DNA from: Ruminococcus flavefaciens | Lineage (GTDB): Bacteria; Bacillota; Clostridia; Oscillospirales; Ruminococcaceae | DNA: 7,587 bases | Assembly (NCBI GenBank): GCA_002350065.1 | Contig: DEDQ01000012.1 | Span: forward strand, 20,104 to 27,690 | Direction: 5' to 3' | Part shown: positions 1 to 5,836 of the stretch, piece after piece | Layout: each line of letters begins with the position of its first letter | Position numbering within the stretch: position 1 is the first letter of the stretch | Position numbers and translations under genes: made by a program | Notes under the pieces: generated by a model | Told to the model about the DNA's origin: nothing | The model's input: the letters and a program-made list of their open reading frames with translations, nothing else | Databases searched by the model: none

Positions 1-14
1 CTTCTGTATGAGTA

Positions 15-35
15 CCGGCGTTACGCTGGCTTTTT
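15..35 (+). terminator. Possible intrinsic terminator, plus-strand direction
   Basis: A 6-bp stem (CCGGCG at 15-20, CGCTGG at 24-29, one G-T pair, 3-nt loop) is followed by C and five T. Read on the plus strand it has the form of a short intrinsic terminator for a gene ending left of the window, converging on the DUF6311 gene. On the minus strand the hairpin lies just after that gene's TAA stop but has no following T run, so it would be a weak terminator in that direction. The stem is short and the left neighbour is not visible. Confidence 0.35.
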
Positions 36-1767
36 ATTGGAATTTGTTTGGAAAATCCACAACGTAGTACCCGTCCATTTCATAGACCTGCATTCCTTCG
101 ACCTGCGGGATATAGTCCTTGGACATGAACACGTACAGCGCGTTCATATCCGCATTGCCGCTTTCAAGCTTTGACATGGTGTCATAATACTGAGCGAGTA
201 TCTCATCGAAGGGCGGACGCGCGATATGGAAGTGGTTTATCGTCATATTGTGCCTGTATGCGAAAATGCTGAATGCATAGATAGTCGGCGGGGACTGGTC
301 ATAGCTAAGTCCGACGAAGCGGCTTTTCCCCTGAGCGAGCTGCTCCCAGCGCGGGTCCTGAAGCGGCGAGGTGTAGACCTGCTCCTCCTTGTACCATTTC
401 CGCGAGGAGATAAGTCCGCTGAGGTCGATGACCTGCAACGCAGTACAGAATGCGAGTGCGGCTATCATGATATGCTTTTTCCGGATATGAGACAAGCCAT
501 ACATGACCGCCGTAAATATCATATAGTCGCATACCCATGCGAACCTTCCGGTCGCTCGGAACGAGGACATAACAGCTCTTACGTTCTCAGACCAGCTTAT
601 CTCGTAGAGCTTGATCTCGTTGAAATAGGCCTGCGGACTAAGACTATAAAACAGCGCCACGCCGAACACAAAAGCTCCTGCCGCGAGCCATAATCCCCTG
701 CTTCTGAATCTGGAAACGCACTCTTTTTTCAGCTTCACAGCACGGCATACAACAGCAATGAGAGCGAGAACAGCTCCGACCATAACTCCGAACCCAACAT
801 ATGCATAGCCCTCATACTGCCCGGAATTCACCGGACGCTGACTGAGGAAAAAGCTTCCCTCGGAGGAGTATCCCTGCATTGAATTTCCGCCGATATTGAG
901 TGGATTCCAGAACGTGTTGAGGTTCGCGGAATACTGTCCGAGTCCGTCTGCGGAGATGTCAGCCTTGGTGTAGAAAGCTCCGAGCAGCCACATCGTCAGG
1001 AGCGATGTCACAGTAATCGCCGCAAGGCAAAGCAGCGGTCTCACATACTTTTTATATCTGAAAATATCCGTGATGAAGCAGCCCGCGAGGAAGCAGTAAG
1101 TCATCGGCAGGTAGTATATATGCGTGCCGACTGCAAGAACTCCGAGAGCTCCCCACAAAAGCGGCGGAAAGAGCCGGCACTTCCACTTTTTGCCCCAGTC
1201 GTGCTCCTGATAAAACCATAGTATCATGCCGAGCAGGATAATGTAATGGCAGGCAAGTGTCTCGTGTCCGTAAAGTCTCTGAAATACCGCCGGACACAGC
1301 ATATAGATAACGCTTCCGAGAATACAGAACAAGCCGTTACTGCTGAAACGGTGTATCAGCAGAGCTGCACACGCTCCGCTCAGCATGAACGAGCCGAGTC
1401 CGAGCAAGCCGTAATACTGAAATGTTTCCGGCAGCAGCGGTGACACGAGCTTGAAAAATACCGCCAGCAAGGGCACGGAATCGGTATACATCACCGATAC
1501 TTTGATATTGCCGAGAACTCCGTCAATAAGCCCGAAAGGGAACTGCCACTCCGAACGCCGGAAAAACAGCCAGCCGACATAGTGCTGAGTGAGGTCTCCG
1601 CCCTGTAAAAGCCAGTCGTCATATGTCGGGTCGAGTATCCTGACGCCGTAAATAACGACGAAGAGCAGCGCTCCGACGAGCGACGAAGCGAGCATGATGA
1701 ACCATAGCTTCTGCGTTAGAAGAGCAGATTTTTTGTGAAATGAAGAAAGTTTTGATTGCAGTGTCAT
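34..1767 (-). CDS. DUF6311-type polytopic membrane protein, possible GT-C-like glycosyltransferase
   Basis: A 577-residue integral membrane protein. A first membrane helix lies at about residues 21-42, followed by an acidic, aromatic outer loop with the motif GGDLTQHYVGWLFFR (56-70), then roughly ten further hydrophobic segments up to about residue 448, and a soluble C-terminal tail of about 125 residues. The motif SSFRATGRFAW (401-411) and the GGDLTQHY loop are typical of proteins annotated DUF6311 in Ruminococcus and related bacteria; this assignment is from memory, not a search. The architecture (acidic first loop, many helices, soluble tail) resembles GT-C glycosyltransferases that use polyprenyl-linked sugars, but no reaction can be assigned from sequence. 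The ATG at 1765-1767 has an AGGAGA ribosome binding site at 1776-1781 with 8 nt spacing. Its own promoter at 1798-1829 matches that of the ECF sigma gene, so it is probably a regulon member rather than a distal operon gene. The coding frame is intact. Confidence 0.75.
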   Translation of the reverse strand: MTLQSKLSSFHKKSALLTQKLWFIMLASSLVGALLFVVIYGVRILDPTYDDWLLQGGDLTQHYVGWLFFRRSEWQFPFGLIDGVLGNIKVSVMYTDSVPLLAVFFKLVSPLLPETFQYYGLLGLGSFMLSGACAALLIHRFSSNGLFCILGSVIYMLCPAVFQRLYGHETLACHYIILLGMILWFYQEHDWGKKWKCRLFPPLLWGALGVLAVGTHIYYLPMTYCFLAGCFITDIFRYKKYVRPLLCLAAITVTSLLTMWLLGAFYTKADISADGLGQYSANLNTFWNPLNIGGNSMQGYSSEGSFFLSQRPVNSGQYEGYAYVGFGVMVGAVLALIAVVCRAVKLKKECVSRFRSRGLWLAAGAFVFGVALFYSLSPQAYFNEIKLYEISWSENVRAVMSSFRATGRFAWVCDYMIFTAVMYGLSHIRKKHIMIAALAFCTALQVIDLSGLISSRKWYKEEQVYTSPLQDPRWEQLAQGKSRFVGLSYDQSPPTIYAFSIFAYRHNMTINHFHIARPPFDEILAQYYDTMSKLESGNADMNALYVFMSKDYIPQVEGMQVYEMDGYYVVDFPNKFQ

Positions 1768-1797
1768 CTGATATATCTCCTGTTTTGGTTTTCACTT

Positions 1798-1829
1798 ATT
1801 AGTACCGGAAATAAGGAAAAACTCTAAGC
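1798..1829 (-). promoter_or_regulatory. Predicted ECF-sigma promoter of the DUF6311 gene
   Basis: Read on the minus strand this site is GCTTAGAGTTTT, 10 nt, CGGTACTAAT. Both blocks (12 and 10 nt) and the spacer length are identical to the site in front of the ECF sigma gene at 3523-3554, while five of the ten spacer bases differ. This is the pattern expected for -35 and -10 elements of an ECF sigma factor. The downstream edge lies 30 nt from the ATG, leaving room for a short leader with the ribosome binding site. The sigma assignment is inferred from autoregulation logic. Confidence 0.72.
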
Positions 1830-1835
1830 AGAAGC

Positions 1836-1867
1836 GAGGGCGTGATAAAGAAATGTATCACGCCCTC
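1836..1867. repeat. Perfect 12-bp inverted repeat (hairpin) between anti-sigma and DUF6311 genes
   Basis: GAGGGCGTGATA at 1836-1847 pairs perfectly with TATCACGCCCTC at 1856-1867 around an 8-nt loop. It lies 50 nt past the stop codon of the putative anti-sigma gene and 6 nt upstream of the -35 block of the DUF6311 promoter. No T run follows directly on either strand; on the minus strand the nearest T run is the TTTT inside the -35 block. It may end or stabilise the sigma operon mRNA and separate it from the next promoter, but it is not a textbook intrinsic terminator. Confidence 0.6.
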
Positions 1868-1917
1868 TGAATGAATAAAGAAGCCAAAACTTCTTCATGG
1901 CTTTTCGCTTCAGACAA

Positions 1918-2943
1918 CTATTTTTTCAGATTCTTATTATAATTCTCAATCACCTCATCTAAGTTATGAGAGTAGTTGACATAGTAAGCGAACCTCATGT
2001 TGTTCATGTTGGGACATATCGCCGCGACTGCATACTCGGGGTCGATATCCTTGAACGCATATATGAACACCTCAAGCTCGGACGGGAGCTTATCGCCGTA
2101 TATAGAAGGCTTTACAAAGAGCTGATGCAGCGGCATACCCGTCTCTCTTTCCGCGAGCCATTCACTTCCGGACACGCGGTATTTGCCCTCGGGCAGGATC
2201 ATAGAGCTCAGCGCCTCGGTTATCATCTCATCCCGCGGCTTTGCAGTTGTCGTGACCGGAGCTGTTTTAGTTGACGCGGTAGTCTGAGTGCCGGAATCGT
2301 TCTCACGGGAGCCAAAAGTCCCTGTAGTTGTATGCTGAGGCAAGGTCGCAGTATAGGTGCTCAGTATCCGCGTCTGAGTTGTTGCAGAGGTCGTCACCGG
2401 AGCAGTCTTTGCCGCAGTTGTTGTTCTGATCGGAGCACATGAAGTTGTTCCGGCAGAAGTTACAGCTTTAGCCGCCGCAGTTGTTTTGATTTCCGGAGCG
2501 TATGATGATGCCGGAGCGGAAGTCACAGCCGAGGTCGCGGCAGATGTATGCTTTGCCGAACTGCTCACCGCGGTAACAGATGAACGCGTTTCCGGTGCTT
2601 TTGCCGGAGCAGTATCCGGCTCCTTTGTGCTGTCAGATTCCGGAGCCGTACCCGCTGACGATGCATTTTCAGCGGAAGAAGCCTCCGCAGTTTTTCCCGC
2701 CGCTGTCCTCTGCTCAGCGGTGACAGCAGTCGTGGCCGCGCTTATAACAGAGGAGCTTTCGCGCGGGCGCTCCGGAGGCTTCATTACGTCAGTGAACACG
2801 CCTATACCGATGAGCGAAGCCGTTCCGACAGCAAACGCCGCCGAGCTGAGTATGATTCTTTTTCTCATGCGCTTTTCACGTTCAAACGCTTCAAGTCGGG
2901 CGAGAACGCTCTCGAACATCTCGTCATTGCTCTTCATAGTCAT
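1918..2943 (-). CDS. Putative membrane-anchored anti-sigma factor with Ser/Thr-rich extracellular stalk
   Basis: A 341-residue single-pass membrane protein. A charged cytoplasmic segment of about 29 residues precedes one membrane helix at about 30-52. Residues about 58-236 form a low-complexity Thr/Ser/Ala/Pro stalk with reiterated units such as KTAPVTT (179-185 and 226-232). A folded, probably extracellular domain fills about 238-341, ending with aromatic and Asn-rich segments (FAYYVNYSHNLDEVIENYN). Its gene overlaps the 3' end of the ECF sigma gene by 20 nt, so the natural inference is that the short N-terminus binds the sigma factor. No zinc-binding HxxxCxxC anti-sigma motif is present, and sequence alone does not prove the role. 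The frame extends to a GTG at 2947-2949, but that G is part of the AAAGGAG ribosome binding site (2949-2955), so the ATG at 2941-2943 (5 nt spacing) is chosen; the ATG at 2935-2937 is the alternative. The stalk could be a wall-spanning spacer and is a candidate for O-glycosylation. Confidence 0.65.
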   Translation of the reverse strand: MTMKSNDEMFESVLARLEAFEREKRMRKRIILSSAAFAVGTASLIGIGVFTDVMKPPERPRESSSVISAATTAVTAEQRTAAGKTAEASSAENASSAGTAPESDSTKEPDTAPAKAPETRSSVTAVSSSAKHTSAATSAVTSAPASSYAPEIKTTAAAKAVTSAGTTSCAPIRTTTAAKTAPVTTSATTQTRILSTYTATLPQHTTTGTFGSRENDSGTQTTASTKTAPVTTTAKPRDEMITEALSSMILPEGKYRVSGSEWLAERETGMPLHQLFVKPSIYGDKLPSELEVFIYAFKDIDPEYAVAAICPNMNNMRFAYYVNYSHNLDEVIENYNKNLKK

Positions 2944-3475
2944 ATCCACTCCTTTCCAGTTCAGCCCTCAGAGCCTTTTTAGCGTTGTAGAGCAGGTTTT
3001 CGACCTGCCGCTTTGATTTTTTCATTATCAGGGCAGTCTCTTCATTTTTCAGGCATTCAAAAAATGAGAGATACAAAACCTGACGATATTCCGTTTTAAG
3101 CTTGTGCAGTGACTTATGTATCATACGGTCGCGTTCGTTTTTCAGATAGTTTTTTTCGATGTTTTCCTCATCGAGTATCTCCTGAGCATCTATCGGAACG
3201 AGAGTTATATTTGCCCGCTTTCTGAACTGTTTTGCCGCGATATTGAATCCTATGGAATAAAGCCACGTCTTGAACGAGCTTTTCCCTGAAAAAACCGGTT
3301 TGCGAGCGGCTAATTCAAAAAAAGTATCCTCGGCAAGTTCTTCGGCGATATGGATATTCTGTACGATACTGTTCAGGTATAATATCAAAGGTTCGCGGTA
3401 TTCGCAGATTATTTCATACAGACCTTCTTTGTCACCCACAAGGAAACGGCGGTAGCTGTTCTCACCGTTATCCAC
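2924..3475 (-). CDS. ECF-type RNA polymerase sigma factor (sigma-70 family)
   Basis: A 183-residue sigma factor with only regions 2 and 4, the ECF layout and size. Region 2 covers about residues 24-88, with the helix motif AEELAEDTFFELA (44-56) and the -10-binding segment FKTWLYSIGFNIAAKQFRK (68-86). Region 4 covers about 115-172, with helix-turn-helix LKNEETALIMKKSKRQVEN (142-160). It should direct RNA polymerase to promoters such as the two matching sites at 3523-3554 and 1798-1829, the first being its own. Start: GTG at 3473-3475, 7 nt after a near-perfect AAAGGAGG site (3483-3490). An ATG at 3475-3477 sits two bases upstream but in another frame, reading 22 codons to a stop. The 3' end overlaps the putative anti-sigma gene by 20 nt, the usual operon order for an ECF factor and its membrane-bound inhibitor. 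The ECF assignment is firm; the inducing signal is unknown. Confidence 0.9.
   Translation of the reverse strand: MDNGENSYRRFLVGDKEGLYEIICEYREPLILYLNSIVQNIHIAEELAEDTFFELAARKPVFSGKSSFKTWLYSIGFNIAAKQFRKRANITLVPIDAQEILDEENIEKNYLKNERDRMIHKSLHKLKTEYRQVLYLSFFECLKNEETALIMKKSKRQVENLLYNAKKALRAELERSGYDYEEQ
2949..2955 (-). promoter_or_regulatory. Ribosome binding site inside the sigma gene
   Basis: AAAGGAG on the minus strand lies within the last codons of the sigma factor gene and serves the overlapping anti-sigma gene. It rules out the upstream in-frame GTG at 2947-2949, whose first base belongs to this site, and supports the ATG at 2941-2943. The arrangement favours coupled production of the two proteins. 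Confidence 0.75.
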
Positions 3476-3482
3476 ATGGATA

Positions 3483-3490
3483 CCTCCTTT
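3483..3490 (-). promoter_or_regulatory. Ribosome binding site of the ECF sigma gene
   Basis: AAAGGAGG on the minus strand lies 7 nt before the in-frame GTG at 3473-3475 and 5 nt before an out-of-frame ATG at 3475-3477. The two start codons overlap as ATGTG, so this strong site serves two competing starts, only one of which makes the sigma factor. Confidence 0.8.
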
Positions 3491-3522
3491 ATTAGATGTT
3501 GTAAAGTCATGATCTTATATAT

Positions 3523-3554
3523 ATTAGTACCGAAAAAGTGAAAAAACTCTAAGC
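3523..3554 (-). promoter_or_regulatory. Predicted autoregulatory promoter of the ECF sigma operon
   Basis: On the minus strand the site reads GCTTAGAGTTTT, 10 nt, CGGTACTAAT, the same two blocks with the same spacing as at 1798-1829. It ends 47 nt before the sigma start codon. ECF factors commonly transcribe their own operon, so a motif shared between the sigma gene and one other gene is best read as this sigma factor's recognition sequence. No convincing sigma-A promoter was seen for the operon, although basal transcription from elsewhere is possible. Confidence 0.72.
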
Positions 3555-3726
3555 TCCTGATAATATTTTTATTTTTTAACTTGATTTGGAGTCTGCGATT
3601 TCATTCATAAGTATAACACAGTTGATATCCGGCAGCAAGGATAGTCAAGCAGATTTCCCCAAATTGCCGTCACATCGGGAGAGGCATACTCCGTATTTTA
3701 ATGCTATGAAAGCACCGGCATCTCCC

Positions 3727-3755
3727 TTAAAAATCGGAGAGCAGTATGGTATAAT
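3727..3755 (+). promoter_or_regulatory. Sigma-A-type promoter of the two-component operon
   Basis: TTAAAA at 3727-3732 (4 of 6 matches to TTGACA) and a perfect TATAAT at 3750-3755 are separated by 17 nt. TGG directly before the -10 gives an extended -10 element. Transcription should start near 3762, which lies after the ATG at 3758 and therefore supports the TTG at 3800 as the response regulator's start. No ATTTAAGAC-type repeat is seen here, so autoregulation by the regulator is not evident. Confidence 0.7.
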
Positions 3756-3787
3756 AAATGTATTATCGCACTACAGAACGGCTGAAC

Positions 3788-3793
3788 GGGGGG
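3788..3793 (+). promoter_or_regulatory. G-rich ribosome binding site setting the response regulator start
   Basis: A run of six G at 3788-3793 lies 6 nt before the TTG at 3800-3802. It can pair with the CCUCC of 16S rRNA using one G-U pair. An ATG at 3795-3797 is only 1 nt away, out of frame, and reads just two codons (ATG CTT TGA), its stop overlapping the TTG. Confidence 0.55.
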
Positions 3794-3799
3794 AATGCT

Positions 3800-4465
3800 T
3801 TGAAAATACTGATAGCCGAAGATGACAAAGACCTGCGGCACTTGTTATATGAACAGCTTACAGGCGAGGGATATGATGTGATTTCCGCCTCAAACGGCAA
3901 GGAAGCGTATGATATGTTTGTGAGTGAAAGTCCCGATATGGCGATACTCGATATCATGATGCCGCTCATGGACGGCTTTTCGCTTCTGACGAAAATTCGT
4001 GAGACCTCCGGAATGCCCGTCATTTTCCTGACGGCAAGAGGCGACGAGATAGATAAAGTCAGCGGACTGCGGCTCGGTGCGGACGATTACCTCGTAAAGC
4101 CGTGGGGAATGAACGAGCTTTTAGCGCGTATAGAAGTGCAGAAAAGACACATGAGATCAGACACAGCCCATTCTGACATTATAATATCGGGAAATCTCAG
4201 AATGGATTTCACAAACGGAATCATCGAGAACAACAGCAAGCCCTTGAACCTCAACGCAAAGGAGTATCATATCCTGAGATATCTCTCTGAAAATGCAGGC
4301 AGAGTCGTGACGAAAAAGCAGATATATCAGGCGGTATGGCAGGACGAATACATATATGACGATAATACGATAATGGTGCAGATATCGCATCTGCGTGCAA
4401 AAATAGACGATGAGGAGCACAAGCATATTGATACGCTTGTGGGCATAGGCTACAGGTTTCACTGA
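3800..4465 (+). CDS. OmpR/PhoB-family response regulator
   Basis: A 221-residue two-domain regulator. The receiver domain (1 to about 115) starts MKILIAEDD, with acidic residues E7, D8 and D9, the phospho-acceptor D51 in ILDIMMP, T78 in FLTARG, and K100 in the KP motif (KPW here rather than the common KPF). The C-terminal winged-helix DNA-binding domain (about 125-221) has the usual LTxKEY-like turn (NLNAKEYHIL) and ends VGIGYRF. It should be phosphorylated by the kinase encoded 4 nt downstream and bind direct repeats near target promoters; the ATTTAAGAC repeat after the kinase is the likeliest site. The frame runs open to an ATG at 3758, but the promoter's predicted start point lies beyond it and the family normally begins at the MKILIAEDD position, so the TTG at 3800 is chosen. 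All residues needed for phosphorylation are present. Confidence 0.92.
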   Translation: MKILIAEDDKDLRHLLYEQLTGEGYDVISASNGKEAYDMFVSESPDMAILDIMMPLMDGFSLLTKIRETSGMPVIFLTARGDEIDKVSGLRLGADDYLVKPWGMNELLARIEVQKRHMRSDTAHSDIIISGNLRMDFTNGIIENNSKPLNLNAKEYHILRYLSENAGRVVTKKQIYQAVWQDEYIYDDNTIMVQISHLRAKIDDEEHKHIDTLVGIGYRFH

Positions 4466-4469
4466 TATC

Positions 4470-5738
4470 ATGAGAAAAGATACGAAATATAATACACGAA
4501 CTCTGCTGAAGCGGAGGTTTCTCGCCGTTGCCGCCGCAACGATAGGACTTTCTCTGCTGCCTTTTTTATTGCTGTTCCTGACGATGCATACCTATCAGTC
4601 CAAGCCGGCAGAACAGCGCTCTGCGTCGGAAAGACTCATGCCTCAGGCGTGTGATGTTGACGTTTCAGATATTATTCTTAGCGGCGGGAGTGCCATGATA
4701 GTGGATAACGAGCTGAACGTCACACCGCTCGGCGGCGAGCCGATATTTGAGGAGAAAACGCTTTCCGGAAAAGAATGGTCTGATTTTCTGCTTGAAATTG
4801 ACGATGTATCGGGCTACAATTATGATATTGCTTACAAAAGCGGCAGTGACGGATACTGGCTTGTCATGAGAAAGCCCGTGTCGGTAACGGTGTCATTGGG
4901 ACTGTTTTTCAATCCCGAAGCGCCGCATTTCGCAAGGGATATCATCAGGACTTCCGTTACATTCTCGGTTTATTTCATAGCGCTTGCAGTGTTCGTAACG
5001 ATATATTCAAAGCGCACCGCCGCAGAGATAAAAGCCCGCGAAAAAATACAGCATGACGAAGAAGAAAAGCGAATGCTCCTTATTTCGGAGATATCACATG
5101 ACCTGAAAACGCCGCTTGCGAGTGTTCAGGGGTACAGCGAAATGCTGCTCTCAAAGGATATCGCCGAAGATAAAAAGCAAGAGTATTTACAGAGAATATA
5201 TGACAGTTCCGTGCGGTCAAACAATATCCTGCAATCGCTGTTCATGTATTCAAAGCTCGGAAGCGCCGGATTCAAGCCGTCTTTTGAGCGTACAGACATC
5301 TGCGAATACACAAGACAGCTCATAGCTGAGTATATCCCGAAATTTGAGGAAACCGGTTTCAAGTATGAACTCTCCGTACCGGAAAACGAGATATTTGCGG
5401 ATATTGATAAAGTCCTTTTCAGAAGGGCGTATGACAATCTTATCGAAAATGCGATGAAATACAACCAAGCAGGAACAATTATTATGCTCGGAGTTGAACA
5501 TAGGAGCAAAACGGTTGAGATAACTGTAGCCGATAACGGTACAGGTATCCCCGCGGAGCATATCGACAAGATATTCCAGCCGTTTTTCAGAGCTGATAAA
5601 AGCACCGTGAACAGCGACGGCAGCGGTCTCGGACTTACAATCGTCCAGAAGATAATCACACTTCACGGCGGAGAGATAAAATACACAGGAGATGATACAG
5701 GCTGCCGCTGGCTTATCAGTCTTCCGCTTGCCGAATGA
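4470..5738 (+). CDS. Sensor histidine kinase
   Basis: A 422-residue membrane kinase. Membrane helix 1 spans about residues 17-39, an extracytoplasmic sensor region about 40-157 shows no domain I recognise, and helix 2 spans about 158-180. A HisKA dimerisation and phospho-acceptor domain follows, with H210 in SEISHDLKTP, and then an HATPase domain with N box (N323, N327), G1 box (DNGTG 355-359), F box (FF 372-373) and G2 box (GSGLGL 384-389). All catalytic motifs are intact. It begins with ATG only 4 nt after the response regulator's stop and has no strong ribosome binding site of its own, so it is co-transcribed and probably translationally coupled. It is the obvious partner of that regulator. 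The signal is not deducible; the sensor loop is short, hydrophilic and without cysteine pairs. Confidence 0.93.
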   Translation: MRKDTKYNTRTLLKRRFLAVAAATIGLSLLPFLLLFLTMHTYQSKPAEQRSASERLMPQACDVDVSDIILSGGSAMIVDNELNVTPLGGEPIFEEKTLSGKEWSDFLLEIDDVSGYNYDIAYKSGSDGYWLVMRKPVSVTVSLGLFFNPEAPHFARDIIRTSVTFSVYFIALAVFVTIYSKRTAAEIKAREKIQHDEEEKRMLLISEISHDLKTPLASVQGYSEMLLSKDIAEDKKQEYLQRIYDSSVRSNNILQSLFMYSKLGSAGFKPSFERTDICEYTRQLIAEYIPKFEETGFKYELSVPENEIFADIDKVLFRRAYDNLIENAMKYNQAGTIIMLGVEHRSKTVEITVADNGTGIPAEHIDKIFQPFFRADKSTVNSDGSGLGLTIVQKIITLHGGEIKYTGDDTGCRWLISLPLAE

Positions 5739-5740
5739 AA

Positions 5741-5760
5741 ATTTAAGACGGATTTAAGAC
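5741..5760 (+). promoter_or_regulatory. Tandem direct repeat, predicted response-regulator binding site
   Basis: ATTTAAGAC occurs twice, at 5741-5749 and 5752-5760, with an 11-bp period, about one helical turn. OmpR-family dimers typically bind such same-face direct repeats. It begins 2 nt after the kinase stop codon and lies about 43-62 nt upstream of the predicted transcription start of the next gene, the right distance for activation. Binding by the neighbouring regulator is inferred from position and form. Confidence 0.68.
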
Positions 5761-5776
5761 TGTGTTATGTCTGTTG

Positions 5777-5836
5777 AAAGACCGCCGTGCTATACTGTTG
5801 TCAATAGCTGATAACAAGTATGGAAAGGCGGTCTTT
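5777..5836 (+). repeat. 10-bp perfect inverted repeat enclosing a promoter and covering a ribosome binding site
   Basis: AAAGACCGCC (5777-5786) is the exact reverse complement of GGCGGTCTTT (5827-5836), 40 nt apart, with two more T after it. The right arm overlaps the ribosome binding site AAAGGCGG (5824-5831) of the next gene. In RNA running on from the kinase gene both arms are present and would pair, hiding the site or acting as a long-loop terminator. RNA starting near 5803 lacks the left arm and leaves the site free. Confidence 0.65.
5788..5796 (+). promoter_or_regulatory. Extended -10 promoter lacking a -35, probably activator-dependent
   Basis: TGC TATACT is an extended -10 element. 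The hexamer 17 nt upstream (TGTCTG, 5768-5773) does not resemble TTGACA, and the TTGAAA at 5774-5779 is only 11 nt away. A good -10 without a -35, behind a direct repeat, suggests a promoter that needs the response regulator. The predicted start point is near 5803. Confidence 0.6.

Larger units (their letters stand above)
3476..3799. other. Divergent intergenic region between sigma and response regulator genes
   Basis: A 324-nt stretch without a credible gene. Its left part holds the sigma gene's ribosome binding site and predicted ECF promoter (minus strand). Its right end holds a sigma-A-type promoter and the response regulator's leader (plus strand). The roughly 170 nt between them (3556-3726) are AT-rich at the left edge and show no convincing hairpin, repeat or RNA gene. 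Confidence 0.6.

Noticed and set aside
8..17. Third copy of the ECF -10 block near the left edge (minus strand, 9 of 10 bases of CGGTACTAAT).
   Set aside because: At the fixed 10-nt spacing the -35 block is absent (3 of 12 matches), and the site overlaps a terminator-like hairpin. Probably chance.
226..693. Open frame of 155 codons on the plus strand within the DUF6311 gene.
   Set aside because: Lies wholly antisense to a well-supported membrane protein gene; its product shows no domain or signal features.
2486..3016. Open frame of 176 codons on the plus strand.
   Set aside because: Antisense shadow of the Ala/Ser/Thr-rich stalk, whose GCN codons keep the opposite frame open; no ribosome binding site and low-complexity product.
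3612..3617. TATAAC as a second plus-strand -10 element upstream of the two-component operon.
   Set aside because: No -35 hexamer at 16-18 nt; the TTGATT at 3581-3586 is 25 nt away. The promoter at 3727-3755 is far better.
3586..3825. Plus-strand frame of 79 codons between the sigma and response regulator genes.
   Set aside because: No ribosome binding site, crosses the operon promoter and runs out of frame into the regulator gene; product looks non-coding.
5126..5666. Two overlapping minus-strand frames inside the histidine kinase gene.
   Set aside because: Antisense to the conserved kinase catalytic core, without ribosome binding sites or recognisable motifs.
5797..5818. Imperfect palindrome around TTGTCAATAGCTGATAACAA as an operator.
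   Set aside because: Only about 12 of 20 positions are symmetric, and there is no second copy in the window.
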